Source: Pseudomonadota bacterium
GTDB lineage: Bacteria; Myxococcota_A; Polyangia; GCA-2747355
Direction: 5' to 3'
Assembly (NCBI GenBank): GCA_016711215.1
Contig: JADJTL010000001.1
Location: forward strand, 1,050,001-1,114,000
Length of the DNA stretch: 64,000 nucleotides
Shown piece by piece: positions 47,216 through 55,378 of this stretch. Below the pieces are notes generated by a model. That model did not search any database. It saw nothing but the letters and a program-made list of their open reading frames with translations, and was not told the origin of the DNA. Position numbers and translations under genes: made by a program. How positions within the stretch are numbered: the stretch's first letter is position 1; each line of letters opens with the position of its first letter.

Positions 47216-48387
47216 CAGGCGTCCTCGAGGTCGCGCTGGGAAGGTCCCACACCTGCATTCGACGCTCTGATGGCAGGGTCTGGTGTTGGGGATCGAACTA
47301 CGCGGGCGAGCTCGGCGATGGCAGCACCATTGAGCGCTGGTCCCCCACGCTGGTCACCGCGCTCGGCACCGCAGCCGTCGAGCAGCTGGCTCTGGGCGGG
47401 TCGCACAGCTGCGCCCGGCGTACCGATGGCACCCTGTGGTGCTGGGGCGAGAACAGCTATGGCGGGGTCGGCGATGGCACGACCATCGACCGCCTCGCCC
47501 CGGTGCTGGTGACCACTCTCGGCTCCACCGTCACCTCCGTCAGCCTCGGCGAGTACCACAGCTGCGCGGGGCGCGGCGATGGCACGCTTTGGTGCTGGGG
47601 CGTGAACTGGCAGGGTCAGGTCGGCGACGGAACAGGCGTCGATCGGCTTCGTCCTGTGAGAGTCACGGCGCTGGGCACGAACGTAGCGGAAGTCGCGCTG
47701 GGATCCCGCCATAGCTGTGCCCTGAGGAGCGATGGCACGGCGTGGTGTTGGGGGCGGAACGATGCGGCGCAGCTGGGCGACGGCACGACGCTAGACCGCC
47801 TCAGCCCAACGATGGTTAGCACGCTGGCGACCTCGGTCGCTGCGATGGCGAGCGGGGGCTCGGGGAGCTGTGCGCAGCGTGCGGATCGCAGCCTCTGGTG
47901 CTGGGGCGATCAGGCCCTGGGCGACCCGTGGGTGGAGGGGCGATTCCCGATCGCGGTCACTGCTCTTGGCACCACGGTGGCCGAGATTGCGATGGCCCAG
48001 GATGGGCACAGGTGCGCGAGGAGTACGGAGGGCGCGCTTTGGTGCTGGGGCCCGAACGAGTGGGGGCAACTCGGCGACGGGACGGTTCTGGGTGCGGAGG
48101 CGCCGACGCGCGCGCTGACTTTGAACTGCGAGTGCGGCGACGGGGTGTGTAGCCGCAGTGAAGGCCCTGAAACGTGCCCCGCCGACTGCCGGCAGGCGAG
48201 CTGCGGTGACGGACGCTGCTCGGAAACGGAGGCGAGCGGCACTTGCCCCATCGATTGCCGCCAGAAGGCCTTCGACCGCCTTTTCGGCGGGCCATATCGT
48301 GTCTGCGCGCGGCGTACGGACGGCGCCATGCGGTGTTGGGGTGAAGGTGCCACGAGCCCAGTGACGTCACGACTGGCACGCAACTGA
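47086..48387 (+). CDS. Four-propeller lipoprotein, RCC1 segment
   Basis: This frame carries the real coding text from about 47175. With the blade in the previous segment it gives seven RCC1-type blades, each with an ARRTDGTLWCWG-like strand and xGQLGDGT (WCWG at seven places up to about 48060). Seven blades make one complete propeller. A Cys-rich linker follows at about 48124-48270 with CGDGVCSRSEGPETCPADC and CGDGRCSETEASGTCPIDC, and then the first blade of a second propeller (ARRTDGAMRCWG). The frame ends at 48387 in a stop, but further blades follow in other frames. Disulfide-rich and clearly extracytoplasmic. Confidence 0.82.
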   Translation: MVLGNERDGSARTRHWRSARTAGADPGSAVARPVLIAPAGARLTGVLEVALGRSHTCIRRSDGRVWCWGSNYAGELGDGSTIERWSPTLVTALGTAAVEQLALGGSHSCARRTDGTLWCWGENSYGGVGDGTTIDRLAPVLVTTLGSTVTSVSLGEYHSCAGRGDGTLWCWGVNWQGQVGDGTGVDRLRPVRVTALGTNVAEVALGSRHSCALRSDGTAWCWGRNDAAQLGDGTTLDRLSPTMVSTLATSVAAMASGGSGSCAQRADRSLWCWGDQALGDPWVEGRFPIAVTALGTTVAEIAMAQDGHRCARSTEGALWCWGPNEWGQLGDGTVLGAEAPTRALTLNCECGDGVCSRSEGPETCPADCRQASCGDGRCSETEASGTCPIDCRQKAFDRLFGGPYRVCARRTDGAMRCWGEGATSPVTSRLARN

Positions 48388-49260
48388 TCCCCCCAGTGGT
48401 GACGCGCTGGGAAGCAATGGTCGAGCTGGGGCCAGCGCGCGCGCGGATGGCAGTCTGTGGTGCTGGGGCCAGAACTCGAAGGGCCAGGTCGGCGACGGCA
48501 CCACGGGTGGGACAGCCAGCCCGGCGGCCGTGACCACCCTCGGCACCGCGGTCGCGGACACGCGGCTCGGAACGGTACGCCCACACGTGCGCGCGGCGCA
48601 CAGACGGCACGCTCTGGTGCTGGGGGAACAACAGCAGCGGACAGCTTGGTGATGGCACCTCCGCCAACCGCTCCACTCCGGTGCGGGTCACCACCCTGGG
48701 CACCACGGCAGCCCGAGGTGTCCGCCTGCTCCGGCTGCACCCCTGCGCTCGCGCGAGACGGCAGCACCTGGTGCTGGGGGGGAATGGGAGCCGGCAGCCT
48801 TGGCGATGGCACAACCATCAACCGGCTCAAACCCGTACGTGTCACAACCCTTGGCACCAACGCGACCGCCCTCGCGGCCGGCTATGAGCACAGCTGCGCT
48901 CGCCGCAGCGACGGAACGGTCTGGTGCTGGGGCAATAACCTCTATATGGAGATTGGCGACGGCACGACCATCAGACGGCTGAAGCCAATCCGGGCCACGG
49001 CGCTCGGGACCGACACTCGGACTTCATGGCCAGCGCCACTCACAGCTGCGCGCGGCGCACCGATGGAAGCCTCTGGTGCTGGGGCGCGCCCATCGGCAGG
49101 CTGGGGACGGGCTGGTGCGGGGATCCGGCGTACTCCTGGCGGCCGCGGAGTTGCGGGACTCGGCACGCAGGTCGCTGAGGTCGCGCTTGCCTCGAAAATT
49201 GCACCCGCCCTGGACGTTTGACGATGGCCGGCCGTGGTGCTGGGGGAACGATTCCTTTCC
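48388..49260 (+). pseudogene. Decayed stretch of the second RCC1 propeller (many frameshifts)
   Basis: Six more RCC1 blades can be read, but in a changing frame: DGSLWCWGQNSKGQVGDGT, ARRTDGTLWCWGNNSSGQLGDGT, ARDGSTWCWGGMGAGSLGDGT, ARRSDGTVWCWGNNLYMEIGDGT, ARRTDGSLWCWGAPIG and DDGRPWCWGND. Together with the blade at 48.33 kb that makes seven again. The phase changes near 48400, 48565, 48710 and 49020 and at least twice more before 49260. The flanking parts of the same gene are nearly free of indels, so damage is concentrated here. Either this region of the gene has decayed or the consensus sequence is poor. Confidence 0.75.
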
Positions 49261-51726
49261 GCTCCGGTCCTACCCGCGGCCACGCCACCGCCACATGGCG
49301 CTGATATCTGCGGCGACGGGCGTTGCTCGCCCCTGGAGCGCCGAGACGGCGGTTGCCCGGGCGACTGCGCGACCACCTGCGGGAACTGCGTCTGCGATGG
49401 CATGCTCGAAGATGCAGTTAGTTGCCCTGCGGACTGCCCGCCCGGGGGCCTGTGCACGCCGAGCCAATGCGGCAATGCGCGCTGCGAGGCGGACGAAACG
49501 TGTGCGCTCTGTCCAGGCGACTGCGGTACTTGCTATACGACCTGCGGCAAGCACGGCTGCGAGCCGGGGGAGACGTGTACGAGCTGCCCTGACGACTGCG
49601 GCGCGTGCGCGGCGCCGGCCTGCGGCAATGCGAGCTGCGATGCGGGCGAGAGCTGCGGTTCGTGTCCGAGCGACTGCGGGGCGTGCGGGGGCACGGCCTG
49701 GGGCGCACCCGCCGGGGCGCTGAGCGCGACCTTGCAGGCGGTGACCTTCCCTGTCGATACGACTGTGGGCTACGCGGCGGGCACCAACGGCACGCTGCTC
49801 AAGAGCAGCGACGGCGGGGCGAGCTGGACGGCGCTGAGCGCGGGGACGGCGGCGACGCTGCGGGCGCTGGCTTTCGCCGATGCCCAGACAGGCCTCGCCG
49901 CGGGTGACGGCGGCGTGCTGCTCAAGACCAACAACGGCGGCCTGGCGTGGACGGCGCAGAGCTCGGGCACGACGGCGACGCTGCGGGCCCTCGCCCTGCT
50001 CGATGCGCAGACGGGCTTCGCCGCGGGCGATGGCGGCGTGCTGCTCAAGACCACCAACGGCGGCACGAGCTGGAGTGCGCTGACCTCGGGCACGGCGGCG
50101 GCGCTGCACGCGCTGCGCTTCGTCGACGCGCAGACGGGCTTCGCGGCCGGGGACGGCGGCGTGCTGCTCAAGACCACCAACGGTGGCACGAGCTGGAGCC
50201 CGCTCAGTTCGGGCACACCGGCGACGCTGCGGGCGCTGGCCTTCATCGGCCCGCAGACGGGCTTCGCCGCCGGTGACAACGGCACCATCGTCAAGACGAT
50301 CAACGGCGGCAGCAGCTGGAGCACGCTGACCACCGCGGTCTACGGGACGCTGTACGCGCTGAGCTTCCCCCTCGGTGCGCTGCAGGGCACGGCGGTGGGC
50401 GAGGGGGGCCTGGTGCTGCGCACGACGGATGGCGGCACGACATGGACGCAGGAGAGCTCGGGCACCTCGGAGACCTTGCTGGCCGTGACCCTGCCGGCGG
50501 ACTGGACGATGGGCGTGGCGGTGGGCGCCAACGGCGCCGTCATACGGCGCATCCCGCCCTGGGAGCCGTCGATCCTCTACGACACGGAGGTCGCGAGCCT
50601 GGCGCCGCCGACGGTGTTGCCGAGCACGGACCTGACCAAGCGCGTGGCCTTCGCCGGCAATAACAGCGGCTGGCTCTATGCGCTCAGCCCGACGGCGCGC
50701 GTGCCGCGCTACAGCCCGGCGCGGCTGGCCGATGCGGTGCAAGGCCGCAGCCCGGTGGGTAAGCTACCGGGCGACAGCTTCAACACGCTCTATGCCGCGA
50801 CGGCCTCAGGCCTGGGCTATGCGATCAACGCCGACACGGGCGCGCTGCGCTTTACGACCGATGCCGATAGCGGCCTCGCCGGCGACCAGCCGCTGGGCGC
50901 GGCGCTGGTCGCCGCGCCCGTGGTCTCGCCCACGCGCAACCTGGCGTTCTTCGCGACGCGCAACCTCAGCGGCGCGCAGAATCGCATCTTCGCCTTCGAC
51001 GCCAAGACGGGCGTGTGTCGCTGGGTGCTCAACGGGAGCTGCGCCGGCGCCACCGGCGCCCTCAATGTGGGCCAGATCAGCGGCAGCCCGATTCACGATG
51101 CGACGGCCCGCAAGCTCTTTGCGACGAGCACGAGCCTCAGCGGCGGTAGCACGCTCTGGGCGGTAGATGCGGGGGATGCGACGCCGGGGACGGTGAGCTG
51201 GAGCCGTAACCTCGGCGACAGCGACGCCTCGCCCAGCTTCGCCGAGACCACGCGCACCAGCCTCTATGTGGGCACCAATGCCGGCCGCCTGCATCGGGTC
51301 CGCGCGGCAGACGGCGTGAGCTGCTGGAGCACGCAGGGTAACGGTTGCACCAGCTTCAAGGGAAACGAGCGGGCCTTCTGCACCGCCACCGACGCGCTCG
51401 GCACGAGTTGCGCCGCTGGCAGCGCCATTGCCTCGGGGGTGGTCGTGCTCTGGAGCGGCAGCCACCTCGGCCGCTTGCTCTTCGCCACGGCCGACGGCCA
51501 CCTGCGCCTGCTCAACGCCGACGGCTCGCTGGTCTGGAAGACCAGCAGCGCTATCCTGGGGCGAGTCTGCCCTTGGCCATCCCCGAGCGCGACAGCCTCT
51601 TCGTCGGCGCCAGCGACGGCAAGCTCCGCGAGCTCAGCCTCACCACCGGCGCCCTGCTCAACACCCAGACCGTCGGCAGCGGCAGCGCCGCCGTCGGCAG
51701 CCCCGCCTACGACACCCGGGCCCTGA
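49234..51726 (+). CDS. Four-propeller lipoprotein: Cys-rich, Ycf48-type and PQQ-type segments
   Basis: In this frame, from about 49290, come four or five Cys-rich modules of the form CGNxxCxxGESCxSCPxDCGxC (to about 49690). Seven Ycf48/BNR-type blades follow (49.76-50.56 kb), with GFAAGDGGVLLKTTNGGTSW repeated at a 126-base period. After YDTEVASLAPPTVLPSTDL begins a PQQ/pyrrolo-quinoline-type propeller with GWLYALSP, GLGYAINADTGALRF, FAFDAKTGVCRW, LWAVDAGD and HLRLLNADGSLVW. The true text leaves this frame at about 51560; the final 55 residues here are shadow. No enzymatic residues are recognised. Confidence 0.82.
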   Translation: MVLGERFLSAPVLPAATPPPHGADICGDGRCSPLERRDGGCPGDCATTCGNCVCDGMLEDAVSCPADCPPGGLCTPSQCGNARCEADETCALCPGDCGTCYTTCGKHGCEPGETCTSCPDDCGACAAPACGNASCDAGESCGSCPSDCGACGGTAWGAPAGALSATLQAVTFPVDTTVGYAAGTNGTLLKSSDGGASWTALSAGTAATLRALAFADAQTGLAAGDGGVLLKTNNGGLAWTAQSSGTTATLRALALLDAQTGFAAGDGGVLLKTTNGGTSWSALTSGTAAALHALRFVDAQTGFAAGDGGVLLKTTNGGTSWSPLSSGTPATLRALAFIGPQTGFAAGDNGTIVKTINGGSSWSTLTTAVYGTLYALSFPLGALQGTAVGEGGLVLRTTDGGTTWTQESSGTSETLLAVTLPADWTMGVAVGANGAVIRRIPPWEPSILYDTEVASLAPPTVLPSTDLTKRVAFAGNNSGWLYALSPTARVPRYSPARLADAVQGRSPVGKLPGDSFNTLYAATASGLGYAINADTGALRFTTDADSGLAGDQPLGAALVAAPVVSPTRNLAFFATRNLSGAQNRIFAFDAKTGVCRWVLNGSCAGATGALNVGQISGSPIHDATARKLFATSTSLSGGSTLWAVDAGDATPGTVSWSRNLGDSDASPSFAETTRTSLYVGTNAGRLHRVRAADGVSCWSTQGNGCTSFKGNERAFCTATDALGTSCAAGSAIASGVVVLWSGSHLGRLLFATADGHLRLLNADGSLVWKTSSAILGRVCPWPSPSATASSSAPATASSASSASPPAPCSTPRPSAAAAPPSAAPPTTPGP

Positions 51727-51782
51727 TGCTCTACGTCGGCACCAGCACCGGCACCCTCTTCCGCTACAACCTGGCACCCTAG
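51561..51782 (+). CDS. Four-propeller lipoprotein, last segment
   Basis: After a one-base loss in the GGGG tract at 51558-51561 the propeller continues as GASLPLAIPERDSLFVGASD, GKLRELSLTTGALLN and YVGTSTGTLFRYNLAP, then a stop. These are the last two blades, giving roughly eight PQQ-type blades. Nothing that looks like a membrane anchor or sorting signal follows. Confidence 0.8.
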   Translation, partial: ASLPLAIPERDSLFVGASDGKLRELSLTTGALLNTQTVGSGSAAVGSPAYDTRALMLYVGTSTGTLFRYNLAP

Positions 51783-51999
51783 AGCGCCGATCCGGCTGAC
51801 TGCCGCAGGCTAGCTCCCGATCAGCCTTCGAGGCGACCGCCGGCTTGGACGGTGGGCCGCCGCGGCGGATCCGGATTTCGGTTCGCGCAGGCCACGCCTT
51901 GGGCAAGGGCGCGACTTTCAAGGATCACGGTTCGGCACAGCGCGTGCTTTTGAGGTGGCGTTGGGCCGCGACTGCGACTGGCGGCCAAGGGAGGTGGTG
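51783..51999. other. Intergenic stretch with an 18-base echo of the TldE palindrome
   Basis: The 217 bases hold CCGCCGCGGCGGATCCGG at 51857-51874, identical to 34621-34638 inside the TldE-like gene. A ribosome site (AAGGGAGG) lies just before the next gene. I see no promoter. Confidence 0.5.
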
Positions 52000-52860
52000 G
52001 TGAACGCGACTTGGCGTTCAGCCCTGGGGCTGATTGGCACCTTGCTCGGTGCGCTGCTCGGTGGTGGCTGTGCCAGCGATTTCTGGTTGCTGCCGATCGA
52101 GGACAGCGGCGTGACAGCAGCGGCGGATCTCGGTCGCGCGCAGCTATCGCAAGCGGCGGGGACGGTTGGAGCCGGGGCGTCCTTGGGCAGCCCGAGTGCT
52201 GGCGGTGGATGGTGGTCGGACCTCGGCGGTTGGCCCGATGTGGGGGTGGGTGAGGCGGGCGCTCGTGGCCCTCGTGATGGCGGAGTGGCGCCGCCGATGT
52301 CCCCCGACGGTGCCGCGGAGGAACCGCGCGCGGCGGGCGATCTGATCTTCACTGAGTGGATGCAGAATCCAGAGCTAACGACAGATAATGATGGAGAATG
52401 GGTCGAGCTGTTCAACCCGGCCTTCGATCGCGCTTTGACGCTGCGCGGGTGCGTGCTGCATGACGGCGGCCTCGACCGACACGCGATCATGGCGGAGGTG
52501 CTGGTGGCGCCGCGCGGGTTCGTGGTGTTGGCGGCCAGCGCCGCTGCCCTCGGTGAGCGCCAGCCGGCCATCGATTACGTCTACTCCGGCTTCGTGCTCA
52601 GCAACAGCGCTGACGAGTTGATGTTGAGCTGCGGCGGGCAGGTCATCGATACGGTGGTCTACGGCGGAGTCCGGCGCTTTCCCAACGCGGCGGGGGCCAG
52701 CGTTAGCCTCGATCCAGCGGCCTTCGATGCGCTGGCCAACGATGAAGGCGCGCGATGGTGTGTGGCGACGAGCGTCTATCGGCGCGGGACGGATGGGCAG
52801 GGTGATCGCGGGACGCCGGGGATGCTCAATGATCGCTGTGCGGTCCCGGTGGCGCGCTGA
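52000..52860 (+). CDS. Lipoprotein with lamin-tail (LTD) domain
   Basis: About 286 residues from the GTG at 52000, which follows AAGGGAGG; the frame is open from 51955. A lipobox, LLGGGC, gives a lipid Cys near residue 22, followed by a Gly/Ala/Asp-rich linker. The LTD fold then starts with DLIFTEWMQNPELTTDNDGEWVELFNPA and runs through RGCVLHD, FVVLAASAA, FVLSNSADELMLSC and VIDTVVYGG to WCVATSVY and GTPGMLNDRC. Bacterial LTD domains are often found on surface proteins and nucleases. No catalytic domain is present here. Unlinked to the mutasome genes downstream as far as the promoter evidence goes. Confidence 0.82.
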   Translation: MNATWRSALGLIGTLLGALLGGGCASDFWLLPIEDSGVTAAADLGRAQLSQAAGTVGAGASLGSPSAGGGWWSDLGGWPDVGVGEAGARGPRDGGVAPPMSPDGAAEEPRAAGDLIFTEWMQNPELTTDNDGEWVELFNPAFDRALTLRGCVLHDGGLDRHAIMAEVLVAPRGFVVLAASAAALGERQPAIDYVYSGFVLSNSADELMLSCGGQVIDTVVYGGVRRFPNAAGASVSLDPAAFDALANDEGARWCVATSVYRRGTDGQGDRGTPGMLNDRCAVPVAR

Positions 52861-52942
52861 GCGCGGACCGTGTCGCCGAGGGCAGGGCGAGCGCATGCTC
52901 GATGAGCTGTGATGGCGCGGTGACCGCAGGCTCGCGTGGTCG

Positions 52943-52971
52943 TTGACGGGCAGAGCTCGGATCGCTAGACT
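52943..52971 (+). promoter_or_regulatory. Promoter of the imuA-imuB-dnaE2 cassette
   Basis: TTGACG (52943-52948) and TAGACT (52966-52971) are separated by 17 bases. The -10 overlaps the start of the LexA site, so bound LexA would block RNA polymerase. Confidence 0.6.
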
Positions 52972-52986
52972 GAACACTTGTTCAGC
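52970..52986 (+). promoter_or_regulatory. LexA operator (SOS box)
   Basis: CTGAACACTTGTTCAGC is nearly palindromic (CTGAAC and GTTCAG around ACTT). It fits the Myxococcus xanthus LexA consensus CTRHAMRYBYGTTCAGS, as I recall it, at every position. It overlaps the -10 element and lies about 65 bases before the likely imuA start. Confidence 0.87.
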
Positions 52987-53049
52987 GATGCGAGCTCAGC
53001 GAGGAGTGCTTCTTCCGACGGCGAGGCCGTCGGGTTGGGGAGCGATCGT

Positions 53050-53799
53050 GTGGCAGAGGGTCTACGCCCCTGGCGCGAGCTTGGTCGTGGCGCCTCTGTG
53101 GTAGCGGGCCTGGCCGTGGTGCCGACGGGCATCGCGGCGCTGGACCTGCTGCTACCCCATCGGGGCCTGCCCGTGGGTCGCCTGGTCGAGGTGGAGGGCG
53201 GTCGGTCGAGCGGCAAGCGCGCGCTGGTGGCGGCGATTTGCGATCGTCTGTTGCGGCGGCGGCAGCGCGTGGCTTGGATCGACACCAGCGGCTGTTTCTA
53301 TCCTTTACCTGCGTTGGAGCACGGCGCCTGGTTGGACCGGCTGCTGGTGGTGCGACTAGGTCAGGCCGCAGCACGCGCTCCGATAGCCGCTGCACTCAAG
53401 GCCGCCGAGCTGCTGCTACAGGCCAGTAGCGCGTTGACCCTCGTCGTCATCGATGCGCCGTTGAGGCCGCCTCGCGGGCAGCCACTGGCCCAGCTTGCGC
53501 GACTGCGCTTCGCCGCCGAGCGCGGTGGAACGACGGTGTTGTTCATCAGTGAGCAGGCCACCCCGAAGCTGGCGCTCGGCACAGCGCTCGGCACAGCGCT
53601 CGGCACCTTTAGCTGCTTACGACTGCGCGTGGACTATCAGGAGAAGCAAGGCCTACGGGTCGTGATCGTCAAGAGCAAGCTCGGGCAGATGGGGCAGCGG
53701 GCCCAGGTGAAGAGCGACAGGCTGCAGAGCGACAGGCTGCAGAGCGAAGAGGAGCGGATCGATGGGTCGCACGGCGTGTTTGTGGATCGCACGGTTTGA
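53050..53799 (+). CDS. imuA: ImuA, RecA-like protein of the SOS mutasome
   Basis: About 249 residues from the GTG at 53050, which has GGGGAG seven bases upstream; the open frame starts at 52978 inside the LexA site, which is not a credible start. The text matches ImuA: PTGIAALDLLLPHRGLPVGRLVEVEGGRSSGKRALVAAI with a Walker A-like GGRSSGKR, then RVAWIDTSGCFYP and LVVIDAP. It is a cut-down RecA fold. In other bacteria ImuA, ImuB and DnaE2 act together in damage-induced translesion synthesis. The end contains short direct repeats (CTCGGCACAGCG three times, and GACAGGCTGCAGAGC twice). It overlaps imuB by 38 bases. Confidence 0.9.
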   Translation: MAEGLRPWRELGRGASVVAGLAVVPTGIAALDLLLPHRGLPVGRLVEVEGGRSSGKRALVAAICDRLLRRRQRVAWIDTSGCFYPLPALEHGAWLDRLLVVRLGQAAARAPIAAALKAAELLLQASSALTLVVIDAPLRPPRGQPLAQLARLRFAAERGGTTVLFISEQATPKLALGTALGTALGTFSCLRLRVDYQEKQGLRVVIVKSKLGQMGQRAQVKSDRLQSDRLQSEEERIDGSHGVFVDRTV

Positions 53800-55375
53800 G
53801 CTGCAGGCGCGGTTGTTGGCCGAGCCGTCGTGGCGTGGCCAGCCGCTGATCCTCGCCGATACGGCAGCGCTGCACCCGGTCGTGATCGCGACCTCGTCCG
53901 AGGGCGAGGCGGCTGGACTGAGCTGTGGCATGTCGCTGGCTACCGCGCGGGCGGTTTGTCCCGCGGCGCCGATTTTGCCGCCTGATCCGACCTTCGGGCG
54001 GCGCCTCGCGCGACGGGTGGTCGAGACGCTGTATCAGCTCGCGCCGGTGGTGGGCCGCGATGTGGAACGCGCAGCGGAGGGGACCTTCTTCGTCGAGCTG
54101 GACGGTCTGACGCAGCTCTATCCCGACGAGGTGGCGCTGGCCGCACGGCTGCAGCGAGCGCTGGTGGAGGACTGTGGGCTCGAGGCGGTGGTGGTGGCGG
54201 TAGCCGATCAGCCGACCAGTGCCTGGGTGGTCGCCCGCAGCGCTCTCGCCGCGTTGCCCCCGGCGCGGGTGATCGTGCCACGGGGCGAAGATGCGGCCTT
54301 CCTCGCTCAGCTGCCCTTGGAGGCGCTGCCACTGCCCCCGGCGCTGGCGCGGTTGGCGCGCTTGCTCGGCTGGACCCATGCCGGCGAGCTGCAGCGCTTG
54401 CCGCCGGGGGCGCTGTTGCGGCGCTTCGGTCAGGCGGGTGTCGAGCTGGAGCAGCGACTGCGCGGTCGTTGGGCCCAGCGCTATCGCGTCGAGGTGCCCG
54501 AGCTGATCGAGAGCAGCGAATTGCACCTCGACTATCCGACGGCCGAGCTCGAGCCGCTGCTCTTTCTGCATAAGAGCGTCCTCGATCGGCTGATCAAGCA
54601 GGTGGCGGTGAATCGGCAGGCGATCGCGGCGCTCGAGGTCACGTTGCGGCTGGCCGACGGCGCACGCAGCGTGCTGACGCGCCGCTTCTGTCCGCTGCGG
54701 CCGACGCTCGACGGGCGAGCCTTGCTCGAGTTCCTGACGCTGTGGTTATCCGAGGCGCCGGCCGCTGATGCCGTCGAAACGATCACCATGCGCGCGGTCG
54801 AGGTCGGGGTGGCCACGCTGCGTCAGCTGCGGCTGTTCGAGCGTCAGGAGGATCTGGCCGAAGAGGCCCTCAGTGCGGCGCTCGGCCGGTTGGCGGCGGC
54901 CTTCGGTAGCGAGGTGATTGTGCGGCCAGCGCTCAGCGATCGCTATCTGCCCGAAGGGCGGCTGAGCTGGAAGCTCGTGGAGCAGCCAGCGGTAGAGGTG
55001 GTGGCGGTGCCGTCACGGACGCGCGCCGTGCGGCAGCGGCAGCAGACGGGGACGGGAAGGGCGGGAAGGGCGGAGACGATCGCTCAGGCCGAGGGCCCCG
55101 CCCGTGGTTCAGAGGGTGTATGGCCCGTGCTGCAGCTGCTCGAAGCGCCGCTGGCCGTGATTTGGCAGGGCGACCGCGTGCGAGTCGGCGCGCATGGGCC
55201 ATGGCAGCGCGTGATCGCCAGTGATGGGCCCTGTGCCCTCGAGGGCGAGTGGTGGGCCGAAGGCTTTCAGCGTGAGTACCTGCTGCTCACCACCGCCAGC
55301 CCTGGCGGCGATCGCGAGCGCTGGTGGGTCTATCGCGATCGCTCGGGGTTTCACCTGCAAGCGTATCTGGACTGA
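53762..55375 (+). CDS. imuB: ImuB, Y-family polymerase-like mutasome adaptor
   Basis: 537 residues. The Y-family fold is recognisable (RTACLWIARFELQARLL, RPL-type QPLILAD, GLSCGMSLATARAVCP, FVELDGLTQLYPDE), but the catalytic acids are missing: the first motif has IAR where active enzymes have an Asp, and the SxDE box reads AEGTFF. ImuB is known as an inactive polymerase that recruits ImuA and DnaE2 to the sliding clamp. The second half (about 250-537) has the little-finger-like region and a C-terminal tail where adaptor contacts lie. It overlaps imuA and ends 3 bases before the dnaE2 ATG. Confidence 0.92.
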   Translation: MGRTACLWIARFELQARLLAEPSWRGQPLILADTAALHPVVIATSSEGEAAGLSCGMSLATARAVCPAAPILPPDPTFGRRLARRVVETLYQLAPVVGRDVERAAEGTFFVELDGLTQLYPDEVALAARLQRALVEDCGLEAVVVAVADQPTSAWVVARSALAALPPARVIVPRGEDAAFLAQLPLEALPLPPALARLARLLGWTHAGELQRLPPGALLRRFGQAGVELEQRLRGRWAQRYRVEVPELIESSELHLDYPTAELEPLLFLHKSVLDRLIKQVAVNRQAIAALEVTLRLADGARSVLTRRFCPLRPTLDGRALLEFLTLWLSEAPAADAVETITMRAVEVGVATLRQLRLFERQEDLAEEALSAALGRLAAAFGSEVIVRPALSDRYLPEGRLSWKLVEQPAVEVVAVPSRTRAVRQRQQTGTGRAGRAETIAQAEGPARGSEGVWPVLQLLEAPLAVIWQGDRVRVGAHGPWQRVIASDGPCALEGEWWAEGFQREYLLLTTASPGGDRERWWVYRDRSGFHLQAYLD

Positions 55376-55378
55376 GCG

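Noticed and set aside
49780..50560. Tandem 126-base repeats as a mobile or satellite array
   Set aside because: They encode Ycf48-type blades in frame within a larger protein, so they are protein repeats.
52978..53049. TTG start for imuA at 52978
   Set aside because: It lies inside the LexA operator and close to the transcription start; the GTG at 53050 with GGGGAG upstream fits better.
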